A DNA stretch of 64,000 nt from Marinovum algicola (GTDB taxonomy: Bacteria; Pseudomonadota; Alphaproteobacteria; Rhodobacterales; Rhodobacteraceae). The translations under genes and the position numbers were made by a program. The stretch is taken from the NCBI RefSeq assembly GCF_900109145.1, contig NZ_FNYY01000003.1, positions 62,001 through 126,000 on the forward strand, read 5' to 3'. The notes below the pieces were generated by a model that made no database searches, was not told the DNA's origin, and was given only the letters and a program-made list of their open reading frames with translations. Within the stretch, counting starts at the first letter, position 1. Each line of letters begins with the position of its first letter. Positions 1-9,610 of this stretch are shown here, piece by piece.

Positions 1-321
1 GCAACTGTATCCGCTGGGAAAGGATTTTTGAGGCTTGTAAAACCTTTCGATGGTTGGTCTGTTTGTTTGAAAGACGAGGATGGGGATGAACTCGAACAGT
101 ATTTAGTTTCAATGTTTGATTGGACGGGAAAGCAAAGCAATGAACGGCAGAGGGGCCGCCCGAGGAAACGGGAAACCGCTGCGAAGCTGTACAGATCACT
201 GTACCCCGATGGTCACGAATCGAAGGGTTTGACCTGGTCACAAGTGGCTGATGAAGTTGGGGAAGCCGGGAAAATTTCCGTGGGCGTAGACACTTTGCGG
301 AGAGGGTTGGCTGAGATATAG
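1..321 (+). CDS. hypothetical protein, 5' end probably outside window
   Basis: The reading frame is open from base 1 to a TAG at 319-321, so the gene may begin upstream of the window. A TTG at 28 preceded by AGGA is the only visible start and would give 97 residues. The C-terminal half has a basic stretch (RGRPRKR) followed by a segment that could be a helix-turn-helix (around LTWSQVADEVG). I do not recognise the family. Codon use is markedly less GC-rich than in the core genes further right, in keeping with a transferred element. Confidence 0.5.
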   Translation, partial: ATVSAGKGFLRLVKPFDGWSVCLKDEDGDELEQYLVSMFDWTGKQSNERQRGRPRKRETAAKLYRSLYPDGHESKGLTWSQVADEVGEAGKISVGVDTLRRGLAEI

Positions 322-455
322 GCCGCAAAACACAACGCATTTGCAGCATAATACACGCAATATCCAGTGTCGCAATTTGCGTGTTCTGCTTGTGTTCTCT
401 TATTAAGTCCTGTGTTGCATCGTGCACCCAATCGTAAATGATTGGAGTGCATCAC

Positions 456-641
456 ATGCCAACCACCTATCTCACAGACCGGCAAATCGGCGCACGTTAC
501 GGCGTCCATCACCTGACCCCGCGCCGCTGGCTTAAGACTGACCCGACCTTTCCCAAACCGATCCGCCTAACGCCGGGCTGTACCCGCTGGAAACTGTCGG
601 ATATCGAGGCTTGGGAAGCCGAAAAAGCCAAAGCTGCATAA
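456..641 (+). CDS. AlpA-like HTH regulator / excisionase
   Basis: A 61-residue protein with the compact winged-HTH layout of AlpA/MerR-like excisionases: YLTDRQIGARYGVH (turn of the recognition helix), then PRRWLKTDPTFPKPIRL and TRWKLSDIEAWEAEK near the C-terminus. This W-x-x-D-P-x-F-P-x-P / W-x-x-x-D-I-x-x-W pattern is typical of the family. The start at 456 is chosen over an in-frame ATG at 438 because GGAG (444-447) sits 8 bases before it. Known: AlpA-type proteins regulate integrase expression and excision of integrated elements. Inference: it does the same for the element ending at tRNA-Ser. Confidence 0.8.
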   Translation: MPTTYLTDRQIGARYGVHHLTPRRWLKTDPTFPKPIRLTPGCTRWKLSDIEAWEAEKAKAA

Positions 642-747
642 CGAAAAACCGCCACCCATTTAAACGGGCAGCGGCTCTATTCATGTGGCGTCAGCAACCG
701 CGAGAATATCCCCGTCCCGTTTTGGTTTCAACAAAGGAAACCGGACG

Positions 748-1113
748 ATGACCAAAACTGAAAACTTCGACGAAAGACCCCCCGCAAACGCCCTGCGCGT
801 CCAAGCCTGGCGCGACCTGCCAAGGGACCGTGGAGCCGCGCGCTACAAGATCACACGCGCCGATGGCGACTTTCACCTTATCACGCTTTCCAAGGGCAAC
901 CGGATCGTGCTGGACGCGCTGATACTGCAACCGCTGTTTTGCGCCAGCCCGGTGCGGATATCCGACCGCGTGTGCATCCTGCGCCATGACTACAACGTGC
1001 CGATCATCAAGCGGATGTACGGTAACGACGCTGCAACGGACCGCGCGAAGTTTGGCGTCTATTTTCTTGCCGCCAAGGTTGTGCGCCTTGGCAACGATGG
1101 GGGCGCAGCATGA
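748..1113 (+). CDS. hypothetical protein of the element
   Basis: A 121-residue protein starting at ATG 748 with AAGGAA 8 bases upstream; a GTG at 685 would lengthen it but lacks a ribosome site. It contains YKITRADGDFHLITLSKGN and a DRVCILRHDYNVPI segment and ends in GGAA. No signal peptide or membrane segment is seen. I do not recognise the family. Its stop overlaps the ATG of a micro-ORF (ATGA at 1110-1113), which in turn overlaps the primase gene, so the three are probably translated in a coupled fashion from one message. Confidence 0.65.
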   Translation: MTKTENFDERPPANALRVQAWRDLPRDRGAARYKITRADGDFHLITLSKGNRIVLDALILQPLFCASPVRISDRVCILRHDYNVPIIKRMYGNDAATDRAKFGVYFLAAKVVRLGNDGGAA

Positions 1114-1211
1114 TGGCCCTGCGCATTGCCCGCATTTGCCGCGAACTCGGGGTTTCCCGGTCGGTGGCAAAGACCATTGCAGCCCTGGCCTATGGGGAGG
1201 GCAAGCAATGA
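1110..1211 (+). CDS. 33-residue micro-ORF between two element genes
   Basis: ATG 1110 to TGA 1209-1211, 33 residues beginning MMALRIARICRELGVSRSV. Both ends are 4-base ATGA overlaps, with the gene before (1110-1113) and the primase-polymerase after (1208-1211). RICRELGVSRSVAKTIA reads as a helix-turn-helix half (helix, turn at G-V-S, helix). The precise double overlap favours a real coding sequence or at least a translational relay. The function is unknown; it might be a small DNA-binding or antirepressor-like peptide, which is a guess. Confidence 0.5.
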   Translation: MMALRIARICRELGVSRSVAKTIAALAYGEGKQ

Positions 1212-2299
1212 CAGCGGAACGGGTACCCAGCTTGCCCGACGTGATCCGCGACGAGGTGGCCCGCCTGAAAGGGGCGGGCTTCCCTCTGCTGCCCTTGGGT
1301 GGCGCGGATGGCAAGACGCCGCTGCTGCGCTCATGGGCGGGCGCGCATATGCCCCTGGCCCGAATATTCGCCCCCATGCACCGGACGGGATCGCGGGCTT
1401 ATGGGGTGCGTCTGGATGGGCTGGCGGTGATCGACTGCGATTGTGACGACGCGGGCCTGGTTGCGCATTTAGAAGCCCGGTTCGGGCGCAGCCCGGTGCA
1501 TGTCAAAACGCCACGGGGGCGGCACCTGTATTACCGCGCGGCGGGCATCATGCCGAACCTGCGCGGGGAAGGCTTGCCGGTGGATATCAAGACAGGGGCG
1601 CGCAGCTATGTTGTCGGGCCGTTGTCGCAACGCCCTGACGGCGGCGCGTATTGCCCGGTTCGGGGTTTGCTGGGGAAAGATGCTTTGCCGCTCTTGCGTG
1701 GCGCGTCACAGGCCAGGGCAGCGCCTATCCCAAGCGGCAATCGCCACGTTGAATTGGTAAAGGAGGCCATGCGCATGGTTGAGCTGGTGGACAGCGCAGA
1801 AGAATTGCAGGCCAATCTGGCGGGCATCCGTGACGACTGGTGCGAGGATCCTGCAACGATGCCAGACAGCGAATTGCGCGAAATTGCCGGATGGGCTTGG
1901 AAATGCCGGTTGGAAAACCGCGTCTATCGGGGCCGTGACAGCGCCTTTCCCATGCACCGGATGGCGGTGGATGCGCTGAAAGGGCAACCGAACGGTGCGG
2001 ATGCAATCGCCTTGCTGGTGCTGTTGTTGGATCAGCACGGCCACAGCCCTGGCAAACGCTTCCCCCTGGCCTTTGACGCCATACGCGCGGCTGGATTGGT
2101 GAACATGTCCGCGGCCCGGCTGCGCGCGGCCCGGCGCACCCTTGAGGATGTGGGGTTGTTGCGGCTGGCCGGAAAACACCGGGCAGGATCACGGCGGCAA
2201 ACCTTTGTCCTGACCCGGATGCGCCCGGACCTTGCCGATGCCGAACGCCTGCCGATCCGCAGCGCCACGGTGCAGGGTAAAGGCGGGGGGAAGGGCTAA
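1208..2299 (+). CDS. bifunctional primase/polymerase (prim-pol) domain protein
   Basis: 363 residues from ATG 1208. The N-terminal half matches archaeo-eukaryotic primase (AEP) prim-pol domains of plasmids and integrated elements: acidic catalytic cluster AVIDCDCDD (D76/D78), the histidine in TPRGRHLYYR (H106) and the third acidic site in LPVDIKTGARSYVVGP (D126). The C-terminal half (about 200-363) is helical and ends in a probable winged-helix segment (LRAARRTLEDVGLLRLAG). No helicase Walker motif is present, so this is primase only. Inference: replication or priming of the element after excision. It overlaps the micro-ORF before it by 4 bases. Confidence 0.8.
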   Translation: MTAERVPSLPDVIRDEVARLKGAGFPLLPLGGADGKTPLLRSWAGAHMPLARIFAPMHRTGSRAYGVRLDGLAVIDCDCDDAGLVAHLEARFGRSPVHVKTPRGRHLYYRAAGIMPNLRGEGLPVDIKTGARSYVVGPLSQRPDGGAYCPVRGLLGKDALPLLRGASQARAAPIPSGNRHVELVKEAMRMVELVDSAEELQANLAGIRDDWCEDPATMPDSELREIAGWAWKCRLENRVYRGRDSAFPMHRMAVDALKGQPNGADAIALLVLLLDQHGHSPGKRFPLAFDAIRAAGLVNMSAARLRAARRTLEDVGLLRLAGKHRAGSRRQTFVLTRMRPDLADAERLPIRSATVQGKGGGKG

Positions 2300-2358
2300 G
2301 ATTACTTATGACGCCTGTATTCACACCTACAAATTCACCGAAATCGAAAGGCCGCGGC

Positions 2359-2961
2359 ATGAAGGACATATCTAAATCGCTCGAAGCGTTGAAGGCGATA
2401 CCGCAAGCACAGCAGGACCGTATCAAGACGGTAGCCGACAAGCAGGTAGCTCGGGCCGATGGCCCGCCGATGAAACTGGCAATGAAAGATGGCGTGCTGC
2501 AAGTGAACTTCACCCATGCCGATCCTGATTTGGCGCACATTCTGATGATGGCAGACCTGGGTACATGTGACGCCCACTTCCTGGCGGGCATTCAAAGCCA
2601 AGTGGCGACCATCGGCGCAAATGGCCGTAGGCTGGACGAAACAGCCAGCAACTTCATCCTGTCGGTGGCGCGGGGCATCCAGCCGCGAGATGAGTTGGAG
2701 GCCATGCTTGCCGTGCAAATGGGCGCAATCCATCAGGCCACCATGATGATGGCGCGGCGGTTCAACCATGTTGAAAACATCCCGCAACAGGACTCTGCCG
2801 AAAAGGCTTTGAACAAGCTCGCCCGAACCTTCGCAACCCAGATGGAAGCGCTGAAACGCTACCGTACCGGCGGGCAGCAAAAAGTGACCGTCGAGCATGT
2901 GACGGTCAACGAAGGCGGGCAGGCCATTGTCGGGAATGTTGAAAAGTCCGGTGGGCGATAA
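2359..2961 (+). CDS. hypothetical element protein
   Basis: 200 residues from ATG 2359, chosen because GAAAGG lies 7 bases upstream. An in-frame ATG at 2308 would add 17 residues but has a ribosome site only at a long 12-base distance. The middle contains DPDLAHILMMADLG and methionine-rich amphipathic helices (AIHQATMMMARRF). It closes with QKVTVEHVTVNEGGQAIVG, a pattern I associate with orphan proteins of alphaproteobacterial islands that precede HGGA-type proteins, as here. No catalytic motif, signal peptide or membrane segment is seen. Function unknown. Confidence 0.6.
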   Translation: MKDISKSLEALKAIPQAQQDRIKTVADKQVARADGPPMKLAMKDGVLQVNFTHADPDLAHILMMADLGTCDAHFLAGIQSQVATIGANGRRLDETASNFILSVARGIQPRDELEAMLAVQMGAIHQATMMMARRFNHVENIPQQDSAEKALNKLARTFATQMEALKRYRTGGQQKVTVEHVTVNEGGQAIVGNVEKSGGR

Positions 2962-3117
2962 GGGGGTACACCCTACTTTTCAATTGTGGAATTGCGCACG
3001 CGGCAGGAGGACAGGTTTCCAACTTGCAGGCCCGCAACTTTCGCGTCCCCCCGATAGCTACACCGCTTTAACTCGCGCTCGCCAATTCACAGGCATTTCA
3101 GATACGGAGGGGGCCAC

Positions 3118-3381
3118 ATGACAAAACCGGACACCAACCCCATGCACAGTGCGCCAAGATGCAGCGCAAAGTCAAAACGCACCGGCGACCCTTGCAAATC
3201 TCCGGCAGTGCGCGGTTGGACCGTATGCCGGATGCACGGCGCGCGTGGCGGTGCGCCCACTGGTCAGGCGAATGGATCGTGGCGACATGGCGAACGGTCA
3301 AAACACGCGGACCAATTCCGGCAGGCTTTGAAGGCGCTCGTAGGACTGGCACAGGATGGCATAAAGGTTTCGACTGACTGA
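3118..3381 (+). CDS. HGGA-type small zinc-knuckle-like protein
   Basis: 87 residues with a strong GGAGG ribosome site before ATG 3118. Residues C15, C26, C37 and H40 form C-x10-C-x10-C-x2-H, followed by the glycine-rich MHGARGGAPTGQANGSWRHG. This C/H array plus HG-x-R-G-G-A-P-x-G is characteristic of short proteins found in phages and genomic islands and probably binds zinc. Their molecular role is not established. The preceding hypothetical gene is a frequent neighbour. Confidence 0.6.
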   Translation: MTKPDTNPMHSAPRCSAKSKRTGDPCKSPAVRGWTVCRMHGARGGAPTGQANGSWRHGERSKHADQFRQALKALVGLAQDGIKVSTD

Positions 3382-3491
3382 CCCGCGCCCGGACAGTTTG
3401 GAACCAACTGGCTACATCCGAAGCAACCGAAGCAGCCTGCCACCGAAATCTTTACTCGTTGGGTTCCTTGGCCGAGTGTGGCAGGTTCAGC

Positions 3492-3884
3492 TTAATCATC
3501 CCGTTGGTCCTGCGGAAAGAAAATCCAGCCCTCACTCTCAAGTACCTTTTCTACTGCACTAACGGCCTCTGACTTGTCCGCGGCGACGCCGACCCACCCG
3601 GGAAACGAATTAGAACTCGGCGACGACCTAGCGGTTTGAACCGTTTCGCGGATTGCTCCCGTATCAAGTGCAACGCGGTCCATCTTCGCTTCAATCCGCT
3701 CAAGAATGGCTGTGTTGCGCGCTACGCCCTCTTCGACCTCGTCAATCTTGGTGTATAGGAACCCAAGCACGCCAAGCCCCAGCACCACCACCGCACCGAA
3801 CACTTTGGCATACGTGCCGAGCTGTTCCTTGATGCCCCCTATGGCGACACCTACTTCACGCAACGTTTCGAACGGTTCTGCCAT
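3492..3884 (-). CDS. small membrane-anchored coiled-coil protein
   Basis: 130 residues. ATG 3884 is chosen (GAGAGG 9 bases upstream); a TTG three bases earlier is less likely. One membrane segment at about 27-47 (VFGAVVVLGLGVLGFLYT) is followed by a coiled-coil-like stretch (EVEEGVARNTAILERIEAKMDRV) and an acidic tail. It is the last element gene before tRNA-Ser and runs opposite to the other element genes. The shape resembles membrane-anchored phage/plasmid accessory proteins, but I do not recognise a family. Confidence 0.6.
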   Translation of the reverse strand: MAEPFETLREVGVAIGGIKEQLGTYAKVFGAVVVLGLGVLGFLYTKIDEVEEGVARNTAILERIEAKMDRVALDTGAIRETVQTARSSPSSNSFPGWVGVAADKSEAVSAVEKVLESEGWIFFPQDQRDD

Positions 3885-4017
3885 CAAATAAAACCTCTCT
3901 GAGAGAAATGTATTGCTTCAACAGTTAACGGCAACTCAACATCGCGTGCTTTGCGCCACCTGACCAGTCGTCGGGCAGTCTAGAGCGGCGTCAGAACGTA
4001 TTCCAAGCGCTATTTTT

Positions 4018-4050
4018 TTGTGGGGTATATTGTGGGGTAGCTATGCTACC
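4018..4050. repeat. direct repeat plus palindrome beside the tRNA attachment site
   Basis: TTGTGGGGTA occurs at 4018-4027 and again at 4030-4039, spaced 12 bases, about one helical turn. The second copy runs into a perfect inverted repeat, GGTAGC-TAT-GCTACC (4036-4050). The block lies 34-66 bases from the tRNA-Ser 3' end. Known: tyrosine integrases bind short direct 'arm' repeats flanking their core site. Inference: arm-type sites of the integrase or AlpA-like excisionase. Confidence 0.5.
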
Positions 4051-4083
4051 TTGCCATTTTTTTCCTTTGAAAACAAAGGGAAG

Positions 4084-4173
4084 TGGCGGAGAGACAGGGA
4101 TTCGAACCCTGGGTCCCCGTGAAGGGACAACGGTTTTCGAGACCGCCCCGTTCGACCACTCCGGCACCTCTCC
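4084..4173 (-). tRNA. tRNA-Ser(CGA)
   Basis: Reading the minus strand from 4173, GGAGAGG pairs with TCTCTCC in the acceptor stem. The anticodon loop CTCGAAA gives anticodon CGA. There is a class II variable arm, a GGTTCGAATCC T-arm and an encoded CCA (4086-4084). The 90-base length with long variable arm fits serine. The 3' end faces the accessory genes at lower coordinates, as expected if it is the element's attachment site. Confidence 0.95.
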
Positions 4174-4366
4174 GCGGGGGTCTGGGGGCTGCGTTTAATC
4201 CGACTTTTGGCCGGGTGCAAGCGGCAAACCGAACTTTTTCACCGCAATTTTTGCCGGCGGTTTCTTCGGCGGTGACCGGCATGTGAAGCCTTTGCCCCTC
4301 TGCCCGGCTTGGAAACCGGGCGGCCAGAGGTTAGATTCGCGCAAAGCCACTCATCGGAGCCTCCTT

Positions 4367-5203
4367 ATGCTGCATCGCTTCCTGCCTCTTGCCACCGCTG
4401 CGGCGCTGACCCTGGCCACGCCGGTCTGGGCCCAGGCGACGCGGGCCACCGACGCGCTGCTCGACCAGCTCGGCCTGCCGGAAACGGTGGCGGTGATGCG
4501 CCAGGAGGGACTCGATTACGGCGAAGAGCTGGCGGACGAGATGCTGCCCGGCGGCGGCGGCCGCAGCTGGAGCGAGGTGGTGGCCCGGATCTACGACGTC
4601 GAGCGGATGGAGGTGACCGTGCGCCGCGGCTTTGCCTCGGCCTGGGAAGAAGAGGACATGCCGCTCGAGGCGATTGCCGGTTTCTTTGCCTCGGCGGAAG
4701 GACAGCAGGTGATCCGCCTCGAGATCTCGGCGCGCGAGGCGATGATCGATCCCGGGGTCGAAGAGGCCGCGCGCGATGCCTATCGCGACAGCCTCGACGC
4801 GGGCGCCGGCGATCCGCGGCTGCAATTGATCGCCGATTTCATCGAGGCCAACGACCTGATCGATGCCAATGTGGTCGGTGCGATGAATTCGAGCTATGAA
4901 TTCTATGCCGGGCTGGTCGATGGCGGCGCCTTCGAGATGAGCGAAGAGGAGATCCTCGGCGTGGTCTGGGACAGCGAGGCCGACAACCGCAGCGACACCC
5001 GCGAATGGCTGTTCTCTTACATGATGCTGGCCTATCGGCCCCTGGAAGAGGCGGCGCTGCGCGACTATGTCGACCTTGCGTCGAGCGCGCAGGGCAGGGC
5101 GCTCAACCGCGCGCTGTTTGCCGGCTACGACCGGATGTATGCCGAGATCTCCTATGCGCTGGGCCTGGCACTGGCGCGGCAGATGACCGCGCAGGAGCTG
5201 TAG
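4367..5203 (+). CDS. DUF2059-type secreted protein
   Basis: 278 residues from ATG 4367 (GGAG 7 bases upstream). A Sec signal peptide (FLPLATAAALTLATPVWA, cut after AQA) is followed by two helical repeats of the DUF2059 type: DMPLEAIAGFFASAEGQQVI and later YRPLEEAALRDYVDLASSAQG. The 'L-x-x-x-x-x-F-x-S-x-x-G' pattern in each repeat is the hallmark of the family. Periplasmic; the molecular role is unknown. It lies upstream of rplU in the same direction, but a likely rplU promoter separates them. Confidence 0.75.
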   Translation: MLHRFLPLATAAALTLATPVWAQATRATDALLDQLGLPETVAVMRQEGLDYGEELADEMLPGGGGRSWSEVVARIYDVERMEVTVRRGFASAWEEEDMPLEAIAGFFASAEGQQVIRLEISAREAMIDPGVEEAARDAYRDSLDAGAGDPRLQLIADFIEANDLIDANVVGAMNSSYEFYAGLVDGGAFEMSEEEILGVVWDSEADNRSDTREWLFSYMMLAYRPLEEAALRDYVDLASSAQGRALNRALFAGYDRMYAEISYALGLALARQMTAQEL

Positions 5204-5249
5204 GGCGGCCCGCGCCGCAGGATTGCCGGGCGCCAGGGTGGGAAATCGC

Positions 5250-5278
5250 TTGACACGCGGGGCCATCCTCTGAATAAG
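5250..5278 (+). promoter_or_regulatory. probable promoter of rplU-rpmA
   Basis: A perfect -35 TTGACA (5250-5255), a 17-base spacer and AATAAG (5273-5278) as a weak -10. It lies about 150 bases before rplU, just past the end of the DUF2059 gene. Strong -35 boxes are usual for ribosomal protein operons. Confidence 0.5.
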
Positions 5279-5285
5279 GCCCACA

Positions 5286-5311
5286 CCCCGCCGGGCCCAG
5301 GCCTCGCGGGG
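5286..5311 (+). promoter_or_regulatory. hairpin in the rplU leader, attenuator-like
   Basis: CCCCGC (5286-5291) pairs with GCGGGG (5306-5311), with a GGCC/GGCC inner pairing, followed by TTTGATATT. It sits between the proposed promoter and rplU, so it would form in the leader RNA. A role in L21 feedback or attenuation is inference; it could also be the terminator of the upstream gene. Confidence 0.35.
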
Positions 5312-5429
5312 TTTGATATTCATGACGCTCCGGAAGGGGCGCGCTGTTCGCGGCGGCAGATGTGAAAGACAGACGCCACCAACGCCGGGCACCCGGGGCC
5401 ACAGAACGCGGAAACAAAGGAAGACGAGA

Positions 5430-6041
5430 ATGTTCGCAGTCCTCAAGACGGGCGGCAAGCAATACAAGGTTTCCTCGGGCGATACGCTTCGCGTCGAGAA
5501 ACTGGCTGCTGATGCCGGCGAAAAGGTTCAATTCAACGACGTGCTGATGCTGGGCGGGGACACCACCGTGCTGGGCAGCCCGCTGGTCAGCGGTGCCGCC
5601 GTGCAGGCCGAAGTGATCGACCAGATCAAGGGTGACAAGGTCATCCACTTCGTCAAGCGCCGTCGCAAGCACAGCTCCAAGCGCACCAAGGGCCACCGTC
5701 AGCAACTGACGCTGATCCGCGTGACCGACATTCTGGCCGAAGGCGCCGACAAGTCGGGCGTCAAGGCCGCGATCGGCGCGGGCTCCGTCACCGGTGCGCC
5801 GGCTGCCGCAGCGCCCAAGGCCGAAAAAGCCGCCCCTAAGGCAGAGGCTCCGAAAGCCGACGCCGCTGCCGGCGACGATCTGACCAAGATCACCGGTGTG
5901 GGCCCCGCGGCCGCGAAAAAGTTGAACGATGCCGGGATCACCAGCTTCGCCCAGCTCGCAGAGGTTGACGTTGACAGCTTCGATGCCGTCAAGATCAAGC
6001 CGGAATGGACGCAACAGGCCAAAGAACTGGCCGGGAAATAA
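5430..6041 (+). CDS. rplU: 50S ribosomal protein L21 with C-terminal HhH extension
   Basis: 203 residues; AAGGA 8 bases before ATG 5430. Residues 1-103 are an ordinary L21 (MFAVLKTGGKQYKV; KVIHFVKRRRKHSSKRTKGHRQ), which binds 23S rRNA. Bacterial L21 is usually near 103 residues. Here an Ala/Lys/Pro-rich linker (about 115-148) leads to an extra helix-hairpin-helix domain (DDLTKITGVGPAAAKKLNDAG) ending at 203. Rhodobacteraceae L21 proteins often carry such a tail; its role is unknown. rpmA follows after 12 bases, giving the classical rplU-rpmA pair, with obgE further downstream. Confidence 0.95.
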   Translation: MFAVLKTGGKQYKVSSGDTLRVEKLAADAGEKVQFNDVLMLGGDTTVLGSPLVSGAAVQAEVIDQIKGDKVIHFVKRRRKHSSKRTKGHRQQLTLIRVTDILAEGADKSGVKAAIGAGSVTGAPAAAAPKAEKAAPKAEAPKADAAAGDDLTKITGVGPAAAKKLNDAGITSFAQLAEVDVDSFDAVKIKPEWTQQAKELAGK

Positions 6042-6053
6042 GGAGAGTACCCC

Positions 6054-6323
6054 ATGGCACATAAAAAAGCAGGCGGCTCCTCCCGCAACGGTCGCGACTC
6101 TGCCGGACGCCGGCTGGGCGTGAAACTCTACGGTGGCCAGCGCGCCATCCCGGGTAACATCATCGTGCGTCAGCGCGGCAACAAGTGGTGGCCGGGTGAA
6201 GGCGTTGGCGAAGGCAAGGATCACACCATCTTTGCCACCGTCGAAGGCCAGGTCACCTTCCGCAAGGGCTTCAAGGGCCGCACCTTCATTTCCGTGCTGC
6301 CGGCCGCGGAGGCCGCCGAATAA
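6054..6323 (+). CDS. rpmA: 50S ribosomal protein L27
   Basis: 89 residues, standard length. N-terminus [20 protein letters not shown] is the conserved tail that reaches the peptidyl transferase centre, followed by [10 protein letters not shown] and [14 protein letters not shown]. There is no Firmicutes-type N-terminal cleavage extension. Co-transcribed with rplU (12-base gap, GGAGAG ribosome site) and followed by a strong intrinsic terminator. Confidence 0.97.
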   Translation: MAHKKAGGSSRNGRDSAGRRLGVKLYGGQRAIPGNIIVRQRGNKWWPGEGVGEGKDHTIFATVEGQVTFRKGFKGRTFISVLPAAEAAE

Positions 6324-6352
6324 GCCGACCTAAAGGTTTGCATGACAAACAA

Positions 6353-6387
6353 CGGGGATCGGCGAAAGCCGGTCCCCGTTTCGTTTT
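6353..6387 (+). terminator. intrinsic terminator of rplU-rpmA
   Basis: CGGGGATCGGC (6353-6363), GAAA tetraloop, GCCGGTCCCCG (6368-6378), then TTTCGTTTT. An 11-bp stem with one G-T pair and a T-rich tail, 29 bases after the rpmA stop. Confidence 0.9.
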
Positions 6388-6718
6388 GCTACCGGCAGGG
6401 CGCGGCGCCTGCGGCGATTTGGTGTTTCTGAATTGACGGCTTTTCGGATAGAAATACCAGATGAAGATCGACAAGTGGTCAGTGTTCCATTCGGCAGATG
6501 CCGCACCCGGGAGGAGGGTGGACCCCTTGCATGATCAACCGCCAATCGCCATGTCTCTGCCATGTTTTCGGAGTAATCTGAACGGGTTCTACTGCGGGCG
6601 GCTTGCCTCGCACCTGTCCGGACCGTGCTGAAGTAATCCCTTTTGGGCCTGACATCCGCCAATTTGGGCGCCTGTCACCGGCCCGATCCCGAGACTGCCG
6701 TTTTTGAGGAGGAACTGC
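6388..6718. other. 331-base gap, no gene recognised
   Basis: Lies between the rpmA terminator and the GNAT gene. I see no convincing coding frame or tRNA. Parts of the stretch are less GC-rich than the flanks (for example around 6420-6475). It could hold a small RNA or gene remnants, but nothing in the sequence decides this. The last 15 bases hold the GAGGAGG ribosome site of the next gene. Confidence 0.4.
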
Positions 6719-7261
6719 ATGACCGCCCAGCAATACCTGGTTGCCCAACCCCTGATCGAAACCGAGCGCGTGGATTTGCGCCCGCTGCGCCGGTCCGACA
6801 TGGGGCTGATCGAAATGCATGCCTCCGACGAGCGGGTGGCCCGCATGACGACCTCGATCCCGCATCCGCTGCCGCCCGGGGTGACCGAAGCCTTTGTCAC
6901 CCGCGCCATGGCGGCCGAGCGGGACGAAGATGTCTGGGCAATGGACGGCACGCGGCTGGACGGGCCGGAACTGATGGGGCTGATCTCGCTGGAGCGGATG
7001 GACCGCAACCAGTCGGAAGTGGGCTATTGGGTGGCGCCGGCCTTCTGGAACACCGGCCTGGCCTCCGACGCCGTGCGCGCGCTGGTCGAGGCCAACCCGA
7101 TGGACCATGACACGATGTTCGCCTCGGTGTTCCAGGACAACCCGGCCTCGGCCAAGGTTCTGACCAACTGCGGCTTTGACTACATCGGCGACGCCGAGAG
7201 CTATTCGGTGGCGCGCGGCAGCCAGGTGCCGACCTGGACCTATCTGCGCAAGCTCAGGTAG
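6719..7261 (+). CDS. GNAT family N-acetyltransferase (RimJ/RimL-like)
   Basis: 180 residues from ATG 6719 with GAGGAGG upstream; a TTG at 6704 overlaps that site and is rejected. The N-terminus IETERVDLRPLRRSDM is the standard opening of the RimJ/RimL/Acetyltransf_3 group. NQSEVGYWVAPAFWNTGLASDAVRAL carries the acetyl-CoA binding loop, but with N-T-G-L-A in place of the usual R/Q-G-x-G-x-A. VFQDNPASAKVLTNCGFDYIG is the C-terminal GNAT motif. Substrate unknown. Confidence 0.85.
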   Translation: MTAQQYLVAQPLIETERVDLRPLRRSDMGLIEMHASDERVARMTTSIPHPLPPGVTEAFVTRAMAAERDEDVWAMDGTRLDGPELMGLISLERMDRNQSEVGYWVAPAFWNTGLASDAVRALVEANPMDHDTMFASVFQDNPASAKVLTNCGFDYIGDAESYSVARGSQVPTWTYLRKLR

Positions 7262-7266
7262 GGCCT

Positions 7267-9532
<2,266 letters not shown>

Positions 9533-9538
9533 TCCGCA

Positions 9539-9570
9539 CTTCTTCTGTTTGAAAATACCGCCGCCGGAGG
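9539..9570. repeat. dispersed intergenic repeat, short copy
   Basis: CTTCTTCTGTTTGAAAATA followed by CC and a GC-rich element (GCCGCCGGAGGC), between proB and proA. It matches the core of the other copies (CTTCTTCTG-N-AAATA-N-CC). Confidence 0.5.
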
Positions 9571-9610
9571 CATAAAGTCTCTGGACCAAGGCCGAGAAAA
9601 GGCACCCGAC

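Larger units (their letters stand above)
1..4083. mobile_element. right end of an integrated element at tRNA-Ser
   Basis: Seen: a run of accessory genes (AlpA-like regulator, primase-polymerase, HGGA-type protein and orphan proteins) ends exactly where a tRNA-Ser gene presents its 3' end. Base composition is clearly less GC-rich at both ends of the segment (1-660 and 3380-4083) than in the housekeeping DNA after 4.2 kb. Known: tyrosine integrases commonly insert elements into tRNA 3' ends, and AlpA proteins control excision. Inference: the window starts inside such an element. Its integrase and the second copy of the tRNA 3' end should lie to the left of base 1, since no integrase is seen here. 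The exact left limit is unknown. Confidence 0.7.

Noticed and set aside
685-747. Longer GTG start for the gene at 748-1113
   Set aside because: No ribosome site at 685, while AAGGAA is well placed before ATG 748.
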